NCBI RefSeq assembly: GCF_030035675.1 | Contig: NC_084497.1 | Span: 29,586,437 to 29,650,436 of the forward strand | Direction of reading: 5' to 3' | Length of the DNA: 64,000 nucleotides | Source: Rhineura floridana | Taxonomy: Eukaryota; Chordata; Lepidosauria; Squamata; Rhineuridae | Shown here: piece after piece, positions 40,872 to 52,900 of the stretch | Layout: each line of letters opens with the position of its first letter | Position numbering within the stretch: position 1 is the stretch's first letter | Made by a program: the position numbers and the translations under genes | The notes under the pieces: generated by a model | The model's database searches: none | What the model was told of the DNA's origin: nothing | What the model saw: the letters and a program-made list of their open reading frames with translations, nothing else

Positions 40872-43800
40872 GTGAGGTCGCCGCTCCCGCTCCGCTTCCT
40901 CCCTTCCCCAAAAAGGCTTTGAGTCATCTGAGGAACAGAACCCCCCATTTTTAGGGGGCCCTCCTGTGGGGACCCCCTCCCCAAATACCAAACCCTCCCC
41001 AAAGGCACGCTCCTTTGGCCCTCCCTCTCGATTGCCTAGATTTGGGCAGGTTACCCCCCTTTCTGTTAATCCTCAATTGCAAACATTGCACACCATACCT
41101 TTAAAGCACCTGCCTCCCCCCCCCAAAAAAAAGAAGATCGTGGGGACTGCCCTTAACGGGTGCTGGGAACTGTACCTCTGTGAGGGGTAAGCTAGAGTTC
41201 CCAGGATTTCTTGGGGGAAGTCATGTGCTTTAAATAGACTGAGCCCTTCAGAATTAGTTCTTTATCTGCCCCTAGCAAGGCATCAAGTCTTTCAAAGCAG
41301 CCCCCTCCTCCATTACCCCTCCAGGACCCTAATTTATTTTTATTTTTGCTGGTTCATTTGCTAACCTCCAATATTGCCTGAGCACATCTCACACCTGGAA
41401 CTCATGTTCCTTTAGATGTGGCAGCGCCCCCTTTCTACAACACACGCACACAGAACTTCACACTTTGTCTTTGCAGATATTGACACCCACTCTCTTCATT
41501 TCCCCACATTTTGGAGCCCCCCTCAGCGCACCTGCCCGCCTTCATTGCATCCCCCATATTTCTGTAGTCTCCTATGCTTTTTCCTCCAGAGAAACTCCCT
41601 GCTAGAGAGTAAGGGAGGGCCGAAGCTCAGTTGCAGAACACCTGCTTTGCATGCAGAAGATCCCAGGGTTCAATCCCCAATGACAGCATCTCCAGGCAGA
41701 GCTCGGAGAGACCCCCTGCCTGAAACCCTAAAGAGCCGCTGCCGGTCAGTGTAAACAGAACTGAGTTAGATGAACTGATGGTCTGACTCAGCAGCTTCCT
41801 ATGTTGCAAAAGGGGGTGCGTTGCCACTGGACCCCCCCCCCTTTGGGAGTGGTGGCTTTAAGACCTGGACCTTCTCTTACTGTACGTTGACTTCAAATAT
41901 ATTTTATCAGCACCTTCGCCAATGAATTGGGTTTAGTGGGGTTGAAGGATTGATTTCTGTTGGCGAAGCGGTGCGTAAGGTTTTGAGCTACACAGCACTC
42001 TTTGTTGCATGGAACCTGGAAGCGGCTCTTGAGCTTGGGAAAGCCTGTAGCTTTTAAATGAGTTCGCTTGTAAATGGAAAGGGGGCTCAGGTCTGTGTGA
42101 CCCCCTTGCTGTGTCCGTATGAGACCCAGTGTGGTGCAGTGGTTAAAGTATCAGGCTAGGACCTGGGTTCAAATCCCAACTCATCCATATGAAGTTCACT
42201 GGGTGACCTTGGGCCAGTCGCCATGTGTCAGCCTCGCCTACCTCACAGGGTTGTTGTGAGGATTCAAATGGGGAGGGGAACCTTATTAGCTCTTTGGAGG
42301 AAAGGTGGGCTATAAATGCAACTATAATGATTTAAACGACTAAATAAATACAGTGCCTTGCCACATCTGATGCATGTGCACAGTGGTCACTTTCTCACTG
42401 GGCTTGATGCTGTGTTCTGTGTGACATGCAACTCTGCGGAGTCCTCGACCGACTGCTAATCAAAGATATCGCCTACTGTGTTTTTCTACCATGGTGTGGG
42501 CTTTCCTGAGGCCGGAGACAGCGTTGCTGTGGATTCTAGAGCCAACAAATCTCCCTAGCCTGAAATAGGATAACCCAGCTTGCCTTTTGAATTGGCCGGC
42601 TGCAGGACCCTTCAGCTGTTGATCTTTTGGCGCTGGGACAGCTCCCAGCCTGGCATGGGTCTACACTTTTGACACCCCTCTTGCTGTCATTACCTACATT
42701 TAATTACTCCCACCATGAGACAGCAGCTCTGTGCCCCCACCCCCACCCCTGCTCAACCTCCCCAAGCAGGCGTCAAGATTAAACCTTGATCCTGGCCTTC
42801 TTGCCCAAGCCAGGGCTTCTCAGCTTTGTGCGCCGGGTGCTGGAGATGGAGTGACTTGTCAGGCCCTGGCGCTGATAGGGGAGAGCTGTCTTCACTCTGA
42901 AGGTTTCACTCTGAAGGTTTCAAGGATCCCAAGGGTTTACCCCTGCTAGTCTTGTTGAGACTCCAGGTGTCTTTTTGCCATCGCGCTCTGCCGCCATTGT
43001 GGCTCTCTCAGCACACCTGTCAGTCCCATAGTCCCAGGTGTGTGAGGGCCAGTGGGGAAAGGGAAACACTCTGTGCATGCTCAGAGGCCCACCTTCTTTA
43101 GGATATAAAGGAGCAGAGCCTTGTTGATGGTGAGTTCCGTTGCTAAATGCTAGCAAGTCAAAGAGCACAATCCTGTACACATTAAGTCTGCTGGACACAG
43201 TGGGATTAATTCTTACCCCCAGGAAAGTGTGCACAGGAAGGCACCTTGAATTCAGATTTCAGGGCAGTTACGCAAGCAAGAGGTACTCCTTTCAAACCAA
43301 ATTTGTCTTCGTCAAAAAGGAGGAGACAAACAGCTTAAAGGGGGGGGTAGTGCCCTCCAGGTGTTGTAGGACTCCAACTGCCACTCCAACTGCCATCACC
43401 CCTGACCAATTTGGCCATGCTGGCTGATGGGAGTCCAACAACACCTGAAGGGCCACACTCGTTCCCCTTCCTTGAACTAGATCGTCACTTGCCTTCACTG
43501 CCCCTAGAGACCTCCATCCCTACTCTGCCTTTTTTTAATGCAGGGATGCATAACCTGTGGCCCTCCAGACGTTACTGGACTCGAACTCCCATCATCCCTA
43601 ATTACCATTGGCCAGGCTGGCTGATGGGAGTTTCTGGAGAGCCTCCCAAAGGCTCCCCACCCCTGGTTTAAGGCAGAACCTTTTTTCTAAGGGCAGATCC
43701 ACGCCATACGTTTAAAGCACAGGACTTCCCCCAAAGGATTCTGGGAACTGTGGCTTCTGCCTGTTAGAGCTACAGATTCCCAGCAGCCTTGACAAGTGAC

Positions 43801-46800
43801 AGTTTCCATGATTGTTTGGGTGAAGGCAGCAGCTTTCGAAGCCTCTTTTGCTGAATTCCTGACTGGGGAGAGACGTTGGGGCTCAAGTGTACCTCCAAAC
43901 CTCAGCTCTCTAAACCTCTTACCCCAAATCCTAGACATAGAAGCTGGTAGTGGTTCCTTGTTGGTAAAGAACACCAGGCAGTCTGCACATGCTCAGAGAT
44001 TATGGCATCTTTCAAGACCCAGCTCTGGAGTTAAACTGTATTGAGTCGCAACTCTTTGGTTGCCTCCTTTGCCTATTCCTATAGGGCTGTGTGTACTTTT
44101 AAATGCTCATCCATCCAGAGAGAGCGAGAGAGCACAGTAATCCTGTGTGAGCCTCTCCTGTCACAGCAAATGCTTCTTTACAGCTGATTGTTCATTGTCT
44201 GCTCCCTGAATGAGGCATTGATGCCATGCTCTGTGCCAGGGAATCTGGAGATGCCGCGGTCCTGCACCTATTGTGTTGTGTGTAAGAGAGCTGTGTGTGT
44301 GTTTTTTAAGCAGCAGAGTGTGCAAGTCAGTAAAGTCCCGGGAAGCTGAGTTTAAAGAGCTTTATGAAATGTTTGCCTCGGTGGGATGAATTCACTCCTT
44401 CCTCCCTCTGAAATGACCTGACTTTGCCAGGCTTACCTTTATTATCGTTTCCTAGCCACACGGAGAGCTGCAGCTCAGTGTCAAAGCATCTGCCTTGCGT
44501 CCGCAAGGCCCCAGATTCAATCCCCAGCAGCTTCACCAGGTAGGGCTGAGGGGGAATCCTGAGTCTGGAACAGAGTGGCTGTTGGCCAGTGTAGACAATA
44601 CCGAACTAGATGGGCCAATGGTCTGACTCTGTATAAGGCAGCTTCCTGGTTAATTCAGCCCTTTATTCAGAACCAGGAGGACTAGAAATTTAGTTGTTTT
44701 TTTTAAGGGAAGGGCAGAGCACATGCTTTGCATGGCGAAGGTTCCAAGTTCCCTGGAGGTTTCCAGGGAGCCCCTGCCAGTCAGTGTGGACAATACCAAG
44801 CTACATGGCCTGACTCTGCATAAGGCAACTTCCTTTGTTCCTAACTTTATTGTTATTGAAACCCAGCTTGTCTCTCCCCCAGTCCTTGCAGCTCTCATGG
44901 TGAATCTCTTTACCAACATGAGTTTTAGTTATTTATTTATAAATATATTTCTATACCACTATATTTCATTTCAAAAAACCTCAACAAATGAAAACCTTAC
45001 AATAAAAACCTTTCAAATACAAGGTGAGCTGTTGCAACGAGACAACTGCCTGCATAAAGCCTGACGGAACAGTACTTGCATAGCTCAGATCTTGGGTTAA
45101 GCAAGGAGCTGCTTAGATTAGAATTTGCAAGCAGATTAGACCTTTCCATCTCCAATTTAAGAATTTTTAAAAATATGTTTTGCTTTTTGGATGTTTAGGA
45201 ATGTAGTCCCACTGAACAGACTTGTTGAAATTAATGAACCCAATCATGCCCATTCAGTTCAGTGGGTCTGGTCTGAGTAGGGCTGGCACTGGATATAACC
45301 CTCAGGGGTATGGTTGACATGGCACTTAAAAATAGATGTGGGAAGCTTAGGGCTGTTATGCAATGACTCCCGAAAGGGTGAAGTGGGTGGGCCAGCCTGC
45401 CGCTGGTAATCCAAAAGAGATTACTCCCTCTGACCTTGAAGCCCACAGCAGCACTGGAAAGTAGCCCTGAGGGGAGAAATCAGGAGACTTACCATAATAT
45501 TTTCATTCACTGGAAATCATGTTTTGTTAATCTGCATTGTCTGTAGCTACTCAGGTCCAACAAAGCTTATCCTGCAGATCTGAGGTCCTAGCTTTGAACT
45601 TGCAGCTCTAGATGTTCTAGATGTAGCTGAGATCTTGGAAGTCTTGAAAGGGGACTCTGCAGGCTGTGCCTAGCTGAGAATGTACCCGAGGAGGAGATAA
45701 ACACAGTTAAAGTAACTCACATATTTCTGAGCTTTACAGAGAAGAGTACATTTATGAAGGAGCATACTAGACTTCCGTTCATGTTTACGAACATGGCTGT
45801 TTTGCATGGACGTATTAATACAGAGGCACAAGTCTGCTGTTGGCACTTGCCGTGGTGGGTTGTAATTGCAATGACTTCACAGCATTATTGCAAACACCTT
45901 TTCCTTTTTTAAGAAAAGTTTTTTAAACCTTTTAAAAAAATGGACCTGGTGCTCTAAAGTGATGCACCATGCAAGGTGGCTGCAACGCCTTCTTAATTTT
46001 CCCAGAATGCTTCTGGAGCTCAACGTAGGGCCCAAAAGCATTCTGGGGAAATTTAAGAAAATGTTGCTGCCTTGCTCAATGCTTCTTTTCTGAGTGCTGG
46101 GAGATGCATGTTGCCACCCGCCCTCTGCATGCACAGTCACGCACTTTGAGAAGCACAGACCCCTGGGTAAGCTGGTAGGGGATCACTAGGACAGCACGGG
46201 GGGGGGGAGGGAAGACAGATGTCACCTGGTCCAGGGCCCCCTAAAACCCAGAGGGTGTGTTTGAGTAAACTGTAGTTAGACAAAATTCTGTTATAAAGGG
46301 GGCCGGCTGTTTTAATTGTTTTGCATTTTATTATACTGTGATTAAGAAATGAGCTGATTTGTTTAATCTATTATGTTTTAAAATAAGCTTGTTTTAACTT
46401 GTTTTATTTGTTTTGTTTTTCCTTGAAATTTAGGGAATATTCTGTTTACATTATTAATGTTATGAGTCTTTCCTTGTATTTTTTGTACTTAATTTTATAT
46501 ACAATGTTTTTATTATGTTGATACTAAAGGGGATGTAGTGTTCAGTTCATCGTATTTTATTGATTGTTTTTTGTAGTTGCTTTAAGATGTTTTTATTTGT
46601 TGTACACCACTTAGAGTTTTATTTAAATACAGTATAAGCAGTATATAAATGGTCTAAATAAATAAATTACAGGGCAGCCTTGAGAGAGGGAGAGAGGGAG
46701 GGAGGGAGGGAGGGAGAGAGAGAGCACCCTTGGTTGGTGGTGCTGGCTTTATTGTGCACGTTGGGGGGCTGGATTCGAGGGACTTCAAACTCAGGGCTGA

Positions 46801-46846
46801 AGTCTGCATGTCTGTCTGTCTTGAACCTTCAGAAGCTTCCAGGTAT

Positions 46847-46909
<63 letters not shown>

Positions 46910-49900
46910 TGCAAGGCAGGAGATGGCAGCCATCCCCGGGATGCTAAGCACTCTAATGCAGCTGTGGCAGCAGTAAATCGCTCCAGCTAAGAGAGACATC
47001 TTTGGAAGCCGACTGGCTGTCCCAGCACAGGGTCTTTTTGAGCGCATGTGGATTGCTCTCGGTCTCTCTGGATTGATTTCCCCCAGTGTGGGACTGCTGA
47101 GTGGCACGCTGTACAGCGGGCAAAGCCGGCAAAGGAACAAGCAAGTAAGACTGGGATGTCCAGAATGTGGGGAAGGGGCGTAGCTCAGTGGCAGGGCCCC
47201 TGCTGTGCATGCAAAAGGTCCCAGGTTCAATCCCTGGCGGTGTCTTCTGATTGGGGTGAGAGAGACTTCTGCCTGGAACCCTGGTGAGTCACTACTAGTC
47301 AGTGTAGACAATATGGAGCTAGGTGGACGAATGGTCTCACTCGGTATAAGGCAGCTTCTTTATTTAAACCAGCCCTTTATTCAGAACAATGAGGACTAGC
47401 ATCTTATTTTATTTTGAGGGGAAGTGCCATGGCTCAGCTGCAGAGCCACTGCCTTGGAAGCAGAAGGTCCCAGGTCCAATCCCCGGCAGCATCTCCAGGT
47501 AAGGCTGGGATTGTCTCCCTGGCCTGGAACCTTGGAGAGTTGCTGCCAGTCAGTGTAGACAGGCAGCACTGTGCCAGATGGGCCTGACTTGGTGTAAGTC
47601 AGCTTCGTATGCAGCTCAGAAAATATTGTCTGGATCAGAGAAGTGCCGGCAGCATTGCCAGATTAGTCTTCTGTGCCTCGCCGAAGTTCCGAGGCAGCCA
47701 GAAAAGACATAACCGCTGTCTTTCATGGGGATGATGAACCCACTCCAGAGGAGCCTAGTTCACCAACGCCAGCTGTTGTGGCTGACTTGCTGTGTGCCTA
47801 AGTTGACGTTGTTGGGGTTTGCATTGTTGAATGATCCTCCATCGAAATACATGTAGAAAACTCACACATCAGGAAGAAGATTTCTAGCCTAGCCCCGACA
47901 TGCTAGTTTTCTGTGTCCGGGGATTTATTTCCTTTGTTTGTTTGTTTTTATTGTTTTTAAGCTCTCCCTTTTGTAACGAATAAACAAATCTTTGTGTCCT
48001 GGGATGATCTTCCTCCTCTGCATTTCTTTGTACATAAGGGTGACTGTGCAAAGATGGAGTTTTAATTTTGTTTTTTTAAATGTTTGATGTCTAAGCGCCA
48101 GCATCAACATTTTTTTTAAGTACTGGGAAATCATTTCTGGGTGGCCGGATATTTTTCTTGTTTGCTGTTCTAGGCACGGAACCAGCAGCAGCAAAGCAAG
48201 ACCGCACAAGGGTAGATTGTATGCTCTCTGGGGCAGAGACTGTGAGACTTCGGTGTTCTGTCCAACACCTTCTTTTAAGGTCGATGGTGTCTCTCTGTAC
48301 ATACATCACCGACCTCCTTCATTCCTCTTTCTTACAGAGCAGCTCCTGTCGAAGCAGTAACCTTCGGTGTGAAGCACTCGGATGATGTTGAAGTGGAAGT
48401 CATTAGCAACGACCAGTCGGAGTATGCGCCAACAAATGGTGGGAAGCGATGGCCCCTGGACCCCAAGACGATCCTGAGGATCAAAATGACCTGTCCCAGC
48501 ACTGAAAGCAATGATAATAAAGTGAGGCGCATTTTAAGCTCGCTTTTCCCCTGAGCATTTGGGAAGCTTGAGTCCCTTTCCAAATATCAAGACTTGTAGG
48601 ATAATTATGTCCAAATGTACAGGTTGATCAGGCAGGCAGTATCAGGACTTATGGCATAACTATATCCAAATGTACAGGTTGATCAGGCTGGGCAGGCACA
48701 TGGAGAGGCAGGGATGATCTTTAAAGCCGCGTTGATCCCCCTGACACAGCAGCATACCCAGGATAGGGCTGGCAAACCTGTGTGGCCCTCGAGACTATGT
48801 TGGACTCCCAATTCCCATCAGCCCCTGAAGCCAGCATGGTCAGGGATGATGGGAGTTGTCATCCAGAAACATCTGGAGGGCCCCAGGTTTCCCTCTCTGC
48901 ATTAGAAGAAGGCAGAGTTGTGATGGGGGGATAGGTAGGGAAAGTAAAGGCAAAGTGTGGTCTGATTCAGGAATGAGGAACCTGTGATCCTCCAGATGTG
49001 GTTGGACTCCAGCTTTGCTCCGTTGCAGCAGCCAGCATGGCCAATGGTCAGGGATGATGATGGGAGTCAGAGACCAGCAACTCTTGGAGGGTCACAAGTT
49101 CCCCATCCCTGCACTGGGTATGCTGCTGCTTCAGGGGAACTGCTTCTGCTTCAGTCAAACTTCAGTCCTACTGGGAGGAAGGGCGGGATATAAATTTATT
49201 TAATAAATAAATAAAATCTCTCAGCATCACTAAAAAGGCCCTGGCTTGGGAAGGTGTGCAGCTTTATTCAGGGGAAAGCAGATGCAGACCCTTCCCTTAC
49301 ACCTAAAGGCATCTCCCCTAAAAATTAAGTCTGCTGTTTTGACAGTTACTTTACCAGCATAGATTGGAAAGCTCCGAGGTTGGCCTGATCAATGTATAGT
49401 AATGCTGACCGCTGTCTGGCACAATGTGTCTTCTAGTCCCTTTTTTATTTTCCTTTGGCTTTTCAAAGCTTTCTCCCAGCCATGTGTATTTTTTTCCTTC
49501 CCCAGGTGACCGTAGGCTATTTTGATGAGAACGGAGGTCACCACATTGACCAAGCTGGCGTTTTCCTGACTGGCATTGGTAAGTGTGGGTACACTGTCCC
49601 TGCCTGCCTTTTTTCCTGGAAAGGGAGACCCACAATAATCCTGTTTGATCTCTGCTTTCTATTGCAAATTACTACAGCTCTCATGGGCTACTTAAAAACA
49701 ATCAGACAAGATCTCTGAGCTTTTCAGCTTTGCGATGTGATGAGAGAAGCTTCTTAACTGTCTCAGACAACTGGGTGGGGAGAAAAAAGCTGCTTCTTTG
49801 GCAGAGCCTGGCATACTTGTCACCCTCAACCCTCTGCCATATTAAATGTTTTATTAAAGTCACCAGGATGCAGTGTGCGGAGGAGCAAATTGGCAGAGTC

Positions 49901-52900
49901 TTCTGGCCATCTTCCCTGTCCATTTTCAGCTTTCTTAAGTTACAGGCCCTGAAACATGCACATGGCACATTGTCTCTGAACATGGGCAGAGTGCTTTTTT
50001 CCTTTCACCATAAGAGTAACCACAGCCAGCTCCCTGCAACTGGGGTGGCAGGTCTGAGCGTCCTTGACTGCTGTTCCTAGAGTAGCATGTTCTTGGGAGG
50101 GTATGGGGTCTCATCTAGTTAACATTCCTCAAGAGCTGGATTAAGAACATAAGGAGAGACCTGCTAGATTGGACTGGAAGGCCCATCTAAACCAGGATCC
50201 TGTCTCCCTCAGTGGCCAACCAGGCACCTCTGAGAAGCCAACACAAGCAGAGCCTAAGGGCAGTATTCCTGGCTGCATCCAGAAGGGCCGCAGCTCATTG
50301 GCAGAGCCCCTGCTTGGCATGCGGAAGGTCCCAGGTTCAGTCCCCAATGGCAGCATCTCCAGGCAGGGCTGGAGAGACCCCCTGCCTGAAACCCTGGAGA
50401 GCTGCTGCCAGTCAGTGTAGACAACACTGGGCTAGATGGACCCAGGATCTGACTCGGCATAAGGGAGGCTCCTGTGCTCCCGTGGTGGTGGCACTTTTAT
50501 CTTTTTATCTCTCATTTTGCTCCTGCTGTTTTTCGAAAGCTGGGAGCTGGGCGCCGCAGCTTCTTCCGCCCCAGCTGTGCTAGTTTGTGTGACAGTCACT
50601 CCAGAGAAATCCTAGACGTGCATGTTGTTCCTCCCGTCGCCAAGGCAGCGGCAAAAAACAGTTTTCTAGCAGTGCAGGGACTGCCTCACGTGATGGACCC
50701 GAATGCCAGCAGGAAACTCGATAGTCGGCCCTCCTTGGATGGGGGATGTTGCTCGGTTCATGAATCAGGCTGGCAAGGGCTGTCCTTAGAAATGTTGCTC
50801 TTCTGGCCTTCTCCCCCCCCCCTTGACACAGCCCTCGGTGCTTCTACCCTTGAGGCACTGCTTTTCTGCATTTGGGGTGGGAGGGTAAGGTTAAAACGGG
50901 GGCTCTTGAAGCATTTTAATACAGCACTCAATAGGAATAGAGAGGAAATCTGTTCACATGTAAAGCCAAATCAAGTTTGCATTTTCCACAACAAGGGGAG
51001 AACCGAAACGCAGCCGTCCCTCGAAATTTGCACTTCTTCAAATGTTGCAGGGCAGTTCTCCAGCCCGGTCAGGTGTAAGACATGCATATCTCGGGGTAAA
51101 ATATCTGCAAAAATGCATATATTCATAAAAATAGCATATCAAAAATGTATAATGCATAATATTAGGCAAAAACTCCATTGCATTGACACGTGTGGATAAT
51201 ACAGTATGAGACATCCATATTAAAATGCTAATGACTTTTTAAAAAAATCCACGAACTGATGTGGAAATGAACAGAACTGAGCTGAAGATAGGGCAAAACG
51301 AGAAACCAAAATGGACAGATTCGTCCATCCCCAACCATAATCCGGCTGGTCTCTCTGCCACGCGGCTGTTCAACGGCACAGGAGAATCCTTGGCTGGGCC
51401 GCAGAGTAAGAAGCGCTTGCTCATCAGGCTTGTGTACTTTTCTAGTGATTTCACTGGACGTTGATGCAGACCGTGACGGAGTGGTGGAGAAGAACCACCC
51501 AAAGAAGGTGAATTGTTTCTATATTTTAAAAGGGTTTCGCTCAGCAGCAATAGTTAAAATGTGGTGAAGGGGTTTGGGTGGGAACAGGAGGCAACCAGCT
51601 TGGAATCCCTTCTCGGCTTTCACCAACTGGGCGGCCTCCCACTGTTTGGGATGACAACTCCCATCATCCAGAAACGCTGGCCGTGCTGGCTTGGGGCTGG
51701 TGGGAGCTGCAGTCCTGAGCAGTTGGGGGCTGCAAGGTTGGCCAAGGCTGCGCTGAGGTTGCTTGCTGGCCCTGGCACCTGGTTGGCCACTGTGAGAACA
51801 GGATGCTGGACTAGATGGGCCACTGGCCTGATCCAGCAGGCTCTTCTTATGTTCTTATGTTCTTATGTTCTTATGAGAGCTGGGCCTTGCTTCCTAAGAG
51901 GAAGGACTGGGGGAGAAATGTTGGGATATATGGGGTTCAACTCCAACTTGTGGGTTGAGGCTGCATGGGGCTAAAGGCGTAGCTAGAGAGAAGACCTCTT
52001 GGTTACTAGCCTATACTTGTCCTTTGATCTCCTGCTGTCTCTTCCTTCCTGCTAGACTGATATGCAGAGGATGTTGATCCCAGTTCCTTCCCTCCTTCCA
52101 GCAGTCTTTCTTCTTTCTCGAGAGGGGAGCAGACATCTTTCCTTTGTCTCTCCTCTCAACTAGCATGAGGGCAGACCCTGGGATCAGAGTCTGCTGCTCC
52201 AGCATAGCTAGTTAGCTAGATATAGAACTCTTTCCTGTCAAGCATGTACTTCCAGAATAAAGTAGTTATTTCTTATTTTAAAGCTTAAAGCCTCTGTCCG
52301 ACTAATTTGCAGGGAAGGTAGAATCTTAGCAAAGATTCAAACACACACACACAAGCTCGCTCAAAACTCTCCGTTCCGCTACGCAACTCTGCAGGGTCCT
52401 ACAGGACATTGGGCCCAGCCTCTTATAAGAAATGTGACGCAGTTTGCATTTAAAGCCCAGTCTACCAAATCCACATCTCTCTGAAGCAATATGGGAACCG
52501 AAATGCAGCCATCCTTCGAACCTGCTCTTATCCAGATTCTGGATATGTTAAGGGCACCTATCAAGAGGAAATGTGCATTTAAGCAAATGTATTTGTGAAG
52601 GTCCTAGATACGGTCCCAAGCATTTCTAGGTAGGACTGGGAGAGACTTCTGGTCTGAAACCCAGAATAGCCCCTGCCGGTCAGAGTGGGCAAAACTGAGC
52701 TGCATGGACCCCTGGTCTGACTCAGTAGAGGGCAGCTTCCTCTGTTCCTAAGTGTCCGTCCACACCACCTGATCCCAGTCGGGTGCTTCCATCTCCAAGG
52801 CCTCGGTGAAAAGATAGCTTTCCTCTAAACCAATGGTCAGGGCAGGCGGGCAGAGAACCAAGTCAACTGGGGTCAGCCCTTGGAGCCTGCAAGGCATTTA

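Larger units (their letters stand above)
40435..40920. promoter_or_regulatory. PADI2: CpG island at the PADI2 promoter and exon 1
   Basis: GC content and CpG frequency rise sharply here compared with the rest of the window and enclose the PADI2 start codon. The island contains the GC box GGGCGGGGCT (40638-40647) and a G run near 40580. This is the typical setting of a broadly expressed vertebrate promoter and fits the wide expression of PADI2. Confidence 0.75.

Noticed and set aside
40553-41008. Several overlapping open frames in both strands around PADI2 exon 1
   Set aside because: They are the usual by-product of GC-rich CpG-island DNA; only the exon 1 frame matches a known protein.
46654-46990. 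Long Ser-Leu or Arg-Glu repeat frames
   Set aside because: They are translations of the (GA)n microsatellite on the two strands.
50474-51199. A 241-codon open frame on the plus strand
   Set aside because: It crosses unique intron sequence and then a family D element, with no protein family signal; PADI2 exons 3 and 4 flank it, so it is intronic.
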